This document shows positions 36,400-44,980 of a stretch of 64,000 nt of DNA, in pieces. The position numbers were made by a program, and so were the translations under genes. The notes under the pieces are model-generated. The model saw only the letters and a program-made list of their open reading frames with translations, ran no database searches and was not told the origin of the DNA. The stretch comes from Drosophila pseudoobscura (taxonomy: Eukaryota; Arthropoda; Insecta; Diptera; Drosophilidae). The first letter of the stretch is position 1. Each line of letters begins with the position of its first letter. The stretch covers positions 16,635,501 through 16,699,500 of the forward strand of contig NC_046680.1 in the NCBI RefSeq assembly GCF_009870125.1, read 5' to 3'.

Positions 36400-36790
36400 G
36401 ATAGCTGGATAACGGACACGCTTAACAGTAAAGTGGATAACAGAATGACGAAGGAAAAGTTCTGGACAGACGAGAGCTGGTCGCTATAATCACACGAGCC
36501 GAACGGCTCTCGCTGGGATACACGAAACACGTAGCGGCAGATGCGCTGGATATATGCATAATTTCCGGTACTTGTTTCAGGAAGGTATGGGTAGCTTCGC
36601 AGGTCCCAACAGACTTAAAACTTGATAGTCCAGAAATGACCCATTCGCTTGAGTGATCACCTCGACATAAAAAAAACTTTACAATTAGGATATAAAAGTT
36701 ACTTGACCAATTAATTTTTCTTTTCAAGATTTTTCTTTGAATTTAGTTTGAAAAACAGGAATACAATCGAATTTCATAATTTTTTGCAGG
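36400..36790. repeat. upstream flank shared with 35000-35440 (second copy)
   Basis: Second copy of the duplicated upstream flank, here upstream of copy 5. It is more diverged than the 601-bp units, so this duplication is older. Confidence 0.8.
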
Positions 36791-36799
36791 TTTTTTAAT

Positions 36800-37430
36800 T
36801 AATCGGTATATACAGTCGTTATTATATTACATTCCGTTAGAGTCCCGTTTCGCACATCAGACTTGAGGTTGGAACTAATTTGATTACAGGGTCCGAATTG
36901 CTTCCAAGTACGAGTACAAGGCTAATGTTATGCAACTTCCTGGTTATAAAACTGATGAAATTAAAGCTCGTGTAAGGAAATCAATAAGAGCCCATTCCCC
37001 CGATTCGAATGCATTCTGCTCTGCATTAAGTCTTATTTAGCATTTCTAAAGAGTGTCATTTGGAATTGGTTACATAACTTGTATGTAAATGCCACAACCT
37101 CCACGTTCAATGAGTCCGTATTGAATAAATCTACTAGAGATATATTGAATACTAAACCGATATTATTATTATCGCTAGCAGTGGCAGGAGGCAACAGCCA
37201 GGACAAAATATGGGTATTATCGGGGAATTAATTATATTATATACGCTGATATTAGTTTCCTAAGGTTACAAAATGTCATGGTCAGATGTTATACAACTTA
37301 ATAATCTAATTTTACCATCGCGCAGCAGCTCGCTTGAGATTTTTTTTGAATGTCAACAATTATACAATTTCGGAATATTATATCCTCCGTTAAAAAAAGA
37401 ATTAATTGTTTTACATATCTGAAACAAAAA
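36800..37430. other. AT-rich spacer between the two micropeptide subfamilies
   Basis: AT-rich sequence with no open frame of note. A weak minus-strand string near 37165-37215 (TCCTGGCTGTTGCCTCC) faintly resembles the hydrophobic core of the MKLYLG genes, but the similarity is too short to call a relic. Confidence 0.4.
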
Positions 37431-37443
37431 AATCCTACAAAAA

Positions 37444-37536
37444 TCATTCGCCTATCGGGATGACATCGTGAGGCCCTGTCTTTGCAGACCTAAAAAGCGG
37501 CAAGACAACGGACAGGAGTCCTAGATAAAGCTTACT
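37444..37536 (-). pseudogene. start-less micropeptide gene, MKLYLG subfamily (copy 6)
   Basis: The frame aligns codon for codon with the intact genes (KLYLGLLSVVLPLF, then RSAKTG), but the ATG is replaced by AGT within CATAAAGTAAGC. The frame is otherwise open for 30 codons to TGA, and the tail (PHDVIPIGE) matches no intact member. The TATAAATA at 37569-37576 is 40 bp from the former start instead of 61, showing a deletion of about 21 bp that removed the initiator region. It is the positional counterpart of intact copy 9 in the other duplicated segment. Confidence 0.7.
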
Positions 37537-38257
37537 TTATGGTTTGAGTGGTCGCTGATCGAGCACCCTATTTATACAGCGTCTTTTTTACCAGGAACAT
37601 ATAGGATTTTTATTGTCTATCCAATTTCTTTATAAGAATTTCTAAACGATGACTGCTCTACCAATTGGAATGGGCTTCCTTGAATATACTGTTCAGCTTG
37701 AATTGTTGCGCTAGTTGTTTTTAAATTGTTTAATACTTTCGTTTTAATTATGTATGCGAAGACTGCTGTTGCCAGAGGGCAGACACGTTGAGTCATCTGA
37801 AACGTGCATCTTACATTTAAAGCGACTCCACTTGCGCTGCATTCGCATCTGTCAAGTGATTATTTCTCTCTTTAATCTGCTTTACAAGTAAATAAATGAT
37901 TTTCTTTTCATTGTAGTACATTGTCTTTGATTTATCATTCAATTCGTCTTTTGATTTTTCCTACATGTTTGATTCCCCGGAAAAGCAAGCACTGTATCGT
38001 GTCATCTGTTTCGATTCCCATGACTAGATGTGGCTACTTTATATCATATGTTTTTCTTCAGTAATAGAAAATTAAATAACGTAAGGATCATTTTAAGACA
38101 AGTCCACTAAGGATTCGTTGAGAAGGGCTTTCAACGATTTTCTGCGAGAATAGAAATTATAATGATCTGATGTAATAATCACGAGTCATACATTTTCGTG
38201 GGTTGTTATTCTGAAAACAGGTGATATATAGTATATATCCTCCTTTAAACAACCTGA

Positions 38258-38263
38258 TTTATT
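38258..38263 (-). terminator. poly(A) signal AATAAA of copy 7
   Basis: Canonical AATAAA on the minus strand, about 40 bases past the stop of copy 7. Confidence 0.6.
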
Positions 38264-38302
38264 GCTTTACATTTCTTTAACTGCAAGAGCCTGTACATTC
38301 GT

Positions 38303-38389
38303 TTATGGCGGTGGATATGGAGGTTTGGCGTTCGCAGATACAAGAAGTGGCAAGGCAACGGCCAGAAGCAGTCCTAAGTAGAGCTTCAT
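38303..38389 (-). CDS. 28-residue secreted micropeptide precursor ending KPPYPPP (copy 7)
   Basis: ATG to TAA, 29 codons. The signal segment MKLYLGLLLAVALPLLVS ends in A-N-A, an ideal signal-peptidase site, leaving KPPYPPP: seven residues, five of them proline. Cleavage after VSA would add Asn-Ala. A proline-rich cationic heptapeptide is reminiscent of proline-rich antimicrobial or signalling peptides, but it is far shorter than known ones such as Metchnikowin. TATA is 61 bp upstream and AATAAA about 40 bases downstream. The copy in the other segment (gene 11) differs in the tail by Tyr to His. Confidence 0.65.
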   Translation of the reverse strand: MKLYLGLLLAVALPLLVSANAKPPYPPP

Positions 38390-38444
38390 TTTGGTTTGTG
38401 TGGTCACTGAATACAAATGTCAATATTCCGCTCAGAGCCCCGGT

Positions 38445-38450
38445 TATATA
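38445..38450 (-). promoter_or_regulatory. TATA box of copy 7
   Basis: TATATA(ACC), 61 bp from the ATG. The leader between reads TTGACATTTGTATTCAGTGACC, related to the CATTCGAATTCAGCGATCAC leader of copy 9; TCAGT is a good initiator but lies further downstream than the usual 30 bp. Confidence 0.55.
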
Positions 38451-38992
38451 CCCTCAGACGAAACGAATCGTATGATGTATTTGTTAATTAATTAGTTACA
38501 ACAATACAGGCTGCCATGGCAAAATATTTCACAACTAGCTAATGTGAATTGATCTAATTTTATACGGTCTTATGCGGTCTTTTTCGAATGGTCGCTATGG
38601 CCTCTGCTCTATCGTTTTATATTCTCTCGACTTTGTAGTATTTATATCTGGATTTTGTATCCTTGAAAAGGAAAATATTATTCTTAAGATGTTTGAAAGG
38701 CCATGTCGATCTATCTATCAGATTCTATCAGAACTTGTACTCTTTTGAGAGGTATCTCTCTATTATATTTTATTCAGAAATGTAATTTCCGACCAAATCT
38801 ATCCGCCAAGTAGTTTCTGTATGTAGATTCTAAATAGATCGCGGTCCACCGAAGGTATTTGTGGTATTGGTTAAGCAAGTGAGACGGGGGTTGGCAGGGG
38901 CTTGTCCCTAGTTGTATAGAAAAAAAGTTTCACCCAACTGAACATATAACCCAAGATAAAAAACAACAGTGAGAAATAAATTGAAAGATCCG

Positions 38993-38998
38993 TTTATT
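38993..38998 (-). terminator. poly(A) signal AATAAA of copy 8
   Basis: Canonical AATAAA about 70 bases past the stop of copy 8. Confidence 0.55.
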
Positions 38999-39066
38999 GA
39001 TCTAGATTTCTGCAAGAATAGCGGAAGTCGACAAGGGCATCGTAATGATGGGGTTGGCACATCCTC

Positions 39067-39168
39067 TTAGGGTGCTCCTGTTGGCGAATCACTCTTCGGG
39101 GACATGGTTCCTGCAGCCACAAGGAGGGGCAGGGCAACGGCCAAGAGAAATCCAAGGTACAGCTTCAT
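39067..39168 (-). CDS. 33-residue secreted micropeptide precursor ending SPTGAP (copy 8)
   Basis: ATG to TAA, 34 codons. Signal segment MKLYLGFLLAVALPLLVAA with likely cleavage after V-A-A, leaving GTMSPKSDSPTGAP (14 residues, Ser/Pro-rich, no Cys). The tail shares SPK-x-DSPTGAP with copy 9 although the two lie in different duplicated segments, so this tail type predates the segmental duplication. TATA is at 39221-39228 and a GTTCCA motif is at 39246-39251 on the minus strand. Ser/Thr next to Pro suggests possible O-glycosylation, but this cannot be read from sequence alone. Confidence 0.65.
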   Translation of the reverse strand: MKLYLGFLLAVALPLLVAAGTMSPKSDSPTGAP

Positions 39169-39220
39169 TATTATTGGAGTGATCGATGAATACGAGTGTC
39201 AAGTTCTCATTTAGTTCTCA

Positions 39221-39251
39221 TTTATATATATATTGGACCTGTAGATGGAAC
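39221..39251 (-). promoter_or_regulatory. promoter of copy 8: TATA and upstream GTTCCA
   Basis: TATATAAA at 39221-39228, 60 bp from the ATG, with GTTCCATCT at about 39243-39251. The flanking GATTTGTTCCATCT is shared with the copy 12 promoter (GATTAGTTCCATCT). Confidence 0.5.
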
Positions 39252-40177
39252 AAATCAGATTTGCATGCTCTGAATTCGCAAGCGATTCTAAAGGCGGCCA
39301 AGGCCAAAGGTTATACAACTTCCAAATAAAATGCCAGAATCTCCACCTACCTGATTAACCACTAAAATGGCCTACAGGACAATAAAAAGTTAACCAAAGC
39401 CAATAACTACAACTGCGTATGTAAATCTGATCATGCTTTCCAGATCATCTCAGCATTGTAATGTACAGTGCAGTTTAGTTTCCTGAAGGCAGGAAGGATC
39501 TTAAGGTTCTTCATAAACTGAGCGAAATGGATTTATAGGTATCCTCCCCAAATAGTTTGGCCACCAAAAGCGAATTCTGGGATTCAGTGTAACTCTTATG
39601 GGGGCTATAGAGGGATAGCGCAGTCTCCGTTTGCCGTTTTAATGCTCAGAGATAACTCGCCTCCTAATTTAGTCTTTAACCCACTCTCGTTGAATATTCT
39701 TTCCGCAGACAGACTGGATAATGGAACTGGCCAATAAATAGAGAAACCCCTTCGACTATTGGACAATCACAATCCCAGCCAGAGGCGCCTATTCTTGGCC
39801 AAGGCGAAAAACATTTTACTTTTTTTTCCAATGGAAGTTTTTGCTAATAAAGGTCGCTCTTGTTTTGCAAAATTGTCAGGATGGCTGGTTGGCAAAAAGC
39901 TAAGACCTCATGCCTCCTCCGTCTATGCGGCAGCTCAACCTCCTGCTCGCGCAGACCGGGCTGGACATTAAACAGTCAGCTCATTGTAGTGCCTGTCGTG
40001 GAGCGGCGTCAGTTTTAGTTTTTCATCATCCACCGAGAGACCAAGAGAGACAGAGAGACTGGGAGCCGCGAGGCCGGGAAGCCGGGTAGCCGAGAACGGG
40101 TATCCAGAGACGGACATGGAATGAATGAAGCCACTTGAAGCTATAACAGTGCAATGCCATGATGGGAAAAACAACAA

Positions 40178-40227
40178 CGACGACGACGACGACGACGACG
40201 ACGGCGAGGATGACGATGACGACTAAC
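40178..40227. repeat. GAC/CGA triplet microsatellite
   Basis: About nine uninterrupted CGA units, decaying into GGCGAGGATGACGATGACGAC. Confidence 0.85.
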
Positions 40228-40930
40228 GGAGCCCGACGGAGCTCCCAGCTAACTGGAGGTCATTTTGCAGTCACACTGCTATGAAGATGTATGGCTACGG
40301 GCTGTGATATGATGATGAACTAGCGGCATGAGGCACAGAAACAGAGACAGCTACAGATACAGACTGCGTCTGCCTCTGCTTCCCATTCCAATTCCCATTC
40401 CCTTTCGTGTTTAGCCTTTTGAAGTAATTTGCAGTTGCTATTTCTGTTTTATAATTGCTTATTAATGTCATTGTGCCCCAGTCGGAGGCCGACTCCCTGG
40501 TCGGACAGTCTGGCGGCATAGAGAGAGCCTCCCAGATAGAGTTGAGTGCAGCGCATCGCAGGGCCAGTGCAATAATTTCACTTGAAATGTTTTTAACAAA
40601 TTTATGCTAATGTGATTTTGCAATTAAAGAGCCAAAGCTGAAATGATTGAACGGCATAATGCACAAGTGCCAGGCGATTTATACTTGTACTCGTACTCGC
40701 AATGCCCACCGCATCCCACATGATCAGCATCCGCATTATGATCGGCATGCCGGCCAACTCTCCTAAATCATCTCTCCATATGGCACTACTCGAGTGCTGT
40801 GCCGCCGACAAATGATGATGAAGATGTCGGGTCTCTGGGGCTCCTCTAATGCCCATTTCCATTTCTCATTCTCATTCACATTCCCTATCCCGATTGTCAG
40901 GCTTCAACATTTGGCATAAAGAGCTGCCTG

Positions 40931-40960
40931 GCATACATACATATACATATGTATGTATGC
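40931..40960. repeat. 30-base near-perfect palindrome
   Basis: The arms GCATACATACATAT and ATATGTATGTATGC are exact reverse complements around a two-base centre (AC). A CATA/TATG-type sequence that could extrude as a cruciform. Confidence 0.75.
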
Positions 40961-42627
40961 AGAAGTTAATGCCAGAAACTCGTACAGTGGTTCAGTCTAC
41001 AAATATACCGAAGATCTATTCTGCAACACTTCTGCACTACAACTTTGTGGTATCCCAACCACTGTAAGGAAGTGATAGAATCAACGCATCTTCATCTTTC
41101 ATTTGATGTCTTTGCTTGGCCTTTTGATCTTCGCATAAAGTTTTCTACGATTTTTAAGCAGTCTGCATGCCAATCAACTTCACTCATGATCTTCCGCTAG
41201 AAACCGCAGCTAATCTGCCATCGGATTTGATCGCTGTTGAAAATATTAAGACCAGAATACAAATTAACAAAACAATGTTAAAATTTTACTTTAATATTTA
41301 AATGCACTTTTCAGTCGGCGGCCGATGGGTGATGGTCATTGGGCATACGCCCCATGTGGCACATCAAGTGCCAGCCATCACATGAAATGTGAGAAATCAT
41401 GCATGAAAATGTATTATGTTTCAGCGCATGTTGCAACATCGTGTTGCCTGCAACCATCATAATAATATCAGCGGCAGCAGAGCGCACACAGAGCAACAAA
41501 GAGATGCACAAAAATAATGCATAAAAAACGAGAAGGAATTTTCATTTTCCATTTCCTGACATTGCGATACTCTTCCAAGGCTTTAATGAAGATTGATCTA
41601 TAAGCAGAAAATAAAGAATAAGATCAAAGTTAATATGCTAATGAGGAAGAGGTATTTTCAAACATGTCAGAAGACTTCTGGGACTATTAAACCCACCTAC
41701 ATAGTATCTCCTTGACATCCTAAACGACAATCGCTTCGTAACCACCCACCAGAGGTGCACTGAAAGTGTAACCACGTGCAATTGTTTGCTGCCACATCGG
41801 AAAGTGCAGCACTGCAGCAAAAACAACAGCGCTGCTGCATCAGGGGGAGCAGCTGGGACAGCGGCGGCAACATCATTTGAACTGTCATTAAACTTTGACT
41901 ATCATCCTTTTATTATTTGCAGCTACCGGGTCCCGACGCTCTTAGTTCCTCACAAGTATCCATTGAGAGGTAGCAAATGGGGAATACACGTATGAGATCC
42001 AAGAGCGCGCGATGGGGAATACAAAAAGCGTCCGTGTGGAGCTTTATGCTAGATAGCAACCAGTCGAGTCGCAGTCGCAGACGGTTGCCACCGCTGCCAA
42101 TTGTTGCTGCATACAATAACATTTTTTTCTTTCTTTTTGTTGCTGTTTCTCGTATCCCTGCATTGCGCTTGTACTGTTTTGTTTTGTGTGCCCCAACACG
42201 TGAGCACACCGCAGCGCACGTTGCTGGTGCACCGGCCTTTGTGTGGCGGGCTTTACATCCAGCTTTACAGAGCAGCAAAAACTGATGAACATGTTTACAG
42301 CATGTGTGTTATAAATTTCTATGTGACCGCCCCCTTTGCTGACGTCCGCTTTGTCTCTACCTTACCGCTGGCCACTTGCTCCACTTCCCCTCCGCTTTGT
42401 GCATACGGGAGCCAAACGGGAATCGGTCAGTGCCCACAAAATACAACAAGAGATTTCCAGGACTCTCCCCGAAATGTTTGGAAACGTTCTAGAACTCAAT
42501 CGGAAGCCGAGTCGGTCCTTCGATCAGTCGGCATATTGTTATTCAATAATCAAATAATTATAAAAGTTGATTTCATAAATGAAATGGGAAAAATAAGACA
42601 CAGGAGAGGACTAATGTGAAAGCCTGA

Positions 42628-42633
42628 TTTATT
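42628..42633 (-). terminator. poly(A) signal AATAAA of copy 9
   Basis: Canonical AATAAA about 75 bases past the stop of copy 9. Confidence 0.55.
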
Positions 42634-42706
42634 GATCAACAAAAATCATCTGCAAGATTAAGGCAAGTCCAAAATGGCTTTGTGAAGGCGAAAGTCGAAC
42701 ATCCGC

Positions 42707-42811
42707 TTAGGGTGCTCCAGTTGGCGAATCACCCTTCGGGGATTTGGAGGGGTTTGCAGCCACAAGGAGCGGCAAGACAACGGCCAGAACGATTCCAAGG
42801 TAGAGCTTCAT
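42707..42811 (-). CDS. 34-residue secreted micropeptide precursor ending SPTGAP (copy 9)
   Basis: ATG to TAA, 35 codons; the longest intact member. Signal segment MKLYLGIVLAVVLPLLVAA, likely cleaved after V-A-A to give NPSKSPKGDSPTGAP (15 residues). Asn-Pro at the mature N-terminus is compatible with trimming by dipeptidyl peptidase, known for some insect immune peptides, but this is speculative. Its promoter and leader are the clearest of the subfamily (TATAAATAGG, then CATTCGAATTCAGCGATCAC). Its counterpart in copy A, gene 6, is dead. Confidence 0.68.
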   Translation of the reverse strand: MKLYLGIVLAVVLPLLVAANPSKSPKGDSPTGAP

Positions 42812-42864
42812 TATGGTTTTAGTGATCGCTGAATTCGAATGTCAAGTTCCCGTTTAGAACAGCC

Positions 42865-42893
42865 TATTTATACAGTTTATTTTTACCTGGAAC
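42865..42893 (-). promoter_or_regulatory. promoter of copy 9: TATA and upstream GTTCCA
   Basis: TATAAATA at 42865-42872, 61 bp from the ATG. GTTCCAGGTAAAAA lies just upstream (core 42888-42893), preceded by AAAATCCTATTC. The same series (AAAATCCTAT, GTTCC, GGTAAAAA, TATAAATAGG) survives upstream of the dead gene 6. Confidence 0.55.
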
Positions 42894-43531
42894 GAATAGG
42901 ATTTTCATCCCACTTCATGCTAAAAAGCATTTCTAAACGATGACAAGGTCAACTGTTGCATAACTCCTTTATCAATTGATAATCCGTGAAAATCAAATAA
43001 TATTTTATCGCTTTTATTTTGTTTTCAAAAATTACCTTTTCACATTCATATGGGTCTCCTTAGATTTACTGTTCCGCTTCTTTTGTTGCGATAATTGTTT
43101 TGAAATGCTTTAATACTTTCGCCACAAAAACGTTTTAATTTTGTATGCGAAGACTGCTGTTTCCAGGGGGCAGACACGTTGAGTCATCTGAAACGTGCAT
43201 CTTACATTTAAAGCGACTCCACTTGCACTACATTCGCACCTGTTAAGTGATCATTTCTCTCTTTAATCTGCTTTACAAGTAAATAAATGATTGTTTTTTC
43301 ATTGTAGTACATTGGTTTTGATGTATCATTCAATTCACCTTTTTATTTTTCCTAAATGTTTGATTCCCCGGAAAAGCTAGCACTGTATCGTGTCACCTCT
43401 TTCGATTCCCATGACTAGATGTGGCTACTTTATATCATATGTTTTTCTTCAGTAATAGAAAAACAAATAACGTAGGGATCATTTTAAGACAAGTCCACTA
43501 AGGATTCGTTGAGAAGGGCTTGAACATACGA

Positions 43532-43619
43532 TTAGTGTGTTGCATAACACTTCGGGGGTTTTGGAGCAACTATGACAAGAAAAGGCAAGACCACGGATAG
43601 GAGAAAGATGGAGCTGCAT
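43532..43619 (-). pseudogene. frameshifted micropeptide gene, MKLYLG subfamily (copy 10)
   Basis: ATG at 43619 with a start like the intact genes (MQLHL), then a small indel that throws the conserved VVLPFLV segment into another frame. The shifted frame continues V-A-P-K-P-P-K-C-Y-A-T-H to TAA at 43532. From the ATG, translation instead gives an unrelated Cys/Ser-containing sequence without a signal-peptide core. The TATA position, 61 bp upstream, reads CTATAGG, so the promoter is decayed although the leader TTCGGTGATCACTAAAAC is still recognisable. This gene exists only in segment B. Confidence 0.7.
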
Positions 43620-43931
43620 TAGTGTTTTAGTGATCACCGAATACAAAGAAAATGGTTCTGCTTGTAACTAAACTCCTATAGACCCGCTGAAAAAGCCGTG
43701 TAATTGTAATATTTCTTGAATTTGACATCAGATTTTCTACGATAATATAAATTGTAGGAAGAAAGTTTTTACACTTAAATTTGAGATATTTCATATGAAA
43801 ATATTTCATCTAAGTATATTCATATATTAAATAAATATACTTGATTTTTAAAAAGTAATAATAATACTGAAAAATAATCTGATAAATTTGATTTATCGAT
43901 TTCCTCTAGTGAACGAATCAGACAAGTCCAC

Positions 43932-43975
43932 AAAGACTTTGGAAACAAGGGAATGCCGTGGCCAAGAGTTACCTG
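43932..43975 (-). pseudogene. possible relic of another MKLYLG-type signal segment
   Basis: The minus strand reads CTCTTGGCCACGGCATTCCC followed by TTGTTTCC, which loosely matches the core CTTCTGGCCGTTGCCTTGCC of the intact genes. No start, promoter or tail is left. Weak evidence; chance similarity is possible. Confidence 0.25.
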
Positions 43976-44083
43976 TGACACCTGTGGCTGATCTGATGTA
44001 ATAAACTCAAGTCATACATTTTCGTGGGTTGTTATTCTGAGAACAGGTGATATATAGTCAATATCTTCCTTTAAACAACCTGA

Positions 44084-44089
44084 TTTATT
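44084..44089 (-). terminator. poly(A) signal AATAAA of copy 11
   Basis: Canonical AATAAA about 40 bases past the stop, in the same position as in copy 7. Confidence 0.6.
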
Positions 44090-44128
44090 GCTTTACATTT
44101 CTTTAACTGCAAGAGCCTGTACATTCGT

Positions 44129-44215
44129 TTATGGCGGTGGATGTGGAGGTTTGGCGTTCGCAGATACAAGAAGCGGCAAGGCAACGGCCAGAAGCAGTCC
44201 TAAGTAGAGCTTCAT
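44129..44215 (-). CDS. 28-residue secreted micropeptide precursor ending KPPHPPP (copy 11)
   Basis: Segment B counterpart of copy 7, with the same 29-codon frame and the same signal segment. The only amino-acid change is in the predicted mature part, Tyr to His (KPPHPPP). A silent difference in the Pro-Leu-Leu region (CCG against CCA) is also visible. TATATA is at 44271-44276, 61 bp from the ATG. A replacement confined to a seven-residue product is at least compatible with relaxed or diversifying selection, but two differences are far too few to test. Confidence 0.65.
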   Translation of the reverse strand: MKLYLGLLLAVALPLLVSANAKPPHPPP

Positions 44216-44270
44216 TTTGGTTTGTGTGGTCACTGAATACCAATGTCAATATTCCGCTCAGAGCCCCGGC

Positions 44271-44276
44271 TATATA
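44271..44276 (-). promoter_or_regulatory. TATA box of copy 11
   Basis: TATATA(GCC), 61 bp from the ATG. The leader is almost identical to that of copy 7. Confidence 0.55.
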
Positions 44277-44751
44277 CCCTCAGATGAAACGAATCGTATT
44301 ATGTATTTTTTCATTGATTAGTTACAACAATACAGGCTGCCGTGGCAAAATATTTCACAACTTGCTAATGTGAATTGATATAATTTTATACGGTATCTAT
44401 GTCTGGATTTTCTATCCTTGAAAAGCAAATATTATTCTTAAGATGTTTGAAAGGCCATGTCGATCTATCTATCAGATTCTATCAGAACTTGTACTCTTTT
44501 GAGCGGTATCTCTCCATTATATTTTATTCAAAAATGTAATTTCTGACCAAATCTATCTGCCAAGTAGTTTCTGTATTTAGATTCTAAATAGAATAGAATA
44601 CCTTCCACCGAAGGTATTTGTGGTATTTCTTAAGCAAGTGTGACGGTGGTTGGCAGGGGCTTGCCCCTAGTTGTATAGAAAAAAAGTTTCGCCCAACTGA
44701 TCATATAACCCAAGATAAAAAACAACAGTGAGAAATAAATTGAAAGATCCG

Positions 44752-44757
44752 TTTATT
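44752..44757 (-). terminator. poly(A) signal AATAAA of copy 12
   Basis: Canonical AATAAA about 70 bases past the stop, as in copy 8. Confidence 0.55.
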
Positions 44758-44825
44758 GATCTAGATTTCTGCAAGAATAGCGGAAGTCGACAAGGGCATC
44801 GTAATGATGGGGTTGGCACATCCTC

Positions 44826-44927
44826 TTAGGGTGCTCCTGTTGGCGAATCACTCTTCGGGGACATGGTTCCTGCAGCCACAAGGAGGGGCAGGGCAACGGC
44901 CAGGAGAAATCCAAGGTACAGCTTCAT
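44826..44927 (-). CDS. 33-residue secreted micropeptide precursor ending SPTGAP (copy 12)
   Basis: Segment B counterpart of copy 8, encoding the same 33 residues; one silent change is visible (CTCTTG against CTCCTG). It is the last gene of the array. Upstream of its TATA (44981-44987) the similarity to copy 8 falls away quickly, so the duplication boundary lies about 10-30 bases beyond the TATA box. The GTTCCATCTG element (45003-45008 core) is still present, so it was either inside the duplication or has been retained. Confidence 0.65.
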   Translation of the reverse strand: MKLYLGFLLAVALPLLVAAGTMSPKSDSPTGAP

Positions 44928-44980
44928 TATTATTGGAGTGATCGATGAATACGAGTGTCAAGTTCCTTTTCGAACCCCAC

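Larger units (their letters stand above)
37480..39226. repeat. segmental duplication, copy A (matches 42700-44985)
   Basis: Copy A contains genes 6, 7 and 8 in the same order and strand as genes 9, 11 and 12 in copy B. Long blocks match closely, for example about 37735-38135 with 43125-43520 and 38164-39226 with 43993-44985. Copy A lacks the roughly 470 bases of copy B that carry gene 10: the break lies at about 38130-38164, after GAGAAGGGCTT. Confidence 0.9.
39260..42600. other. gene-free spacer between the duplicated segments
   Basis: No micropeptide gene or other supportable coding region. The segment is unrelated to the flanking duplication and resembles the rest of the window (CGA microsatellite near 40178, a 30-base palindrome at 40931-40960). 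It is either ancestral DNA between two insertion points of the duplicated segment, or a later insertion. Confidence 0.5.

Noticed and set aside
37165..37215. Minus-strand TCCTGGCTGTTGCCTCC string as another micropeptide relic
   Set aside because: The similarity to the signal core is short and ungapped alignment fails on both sides; no leader or tail.
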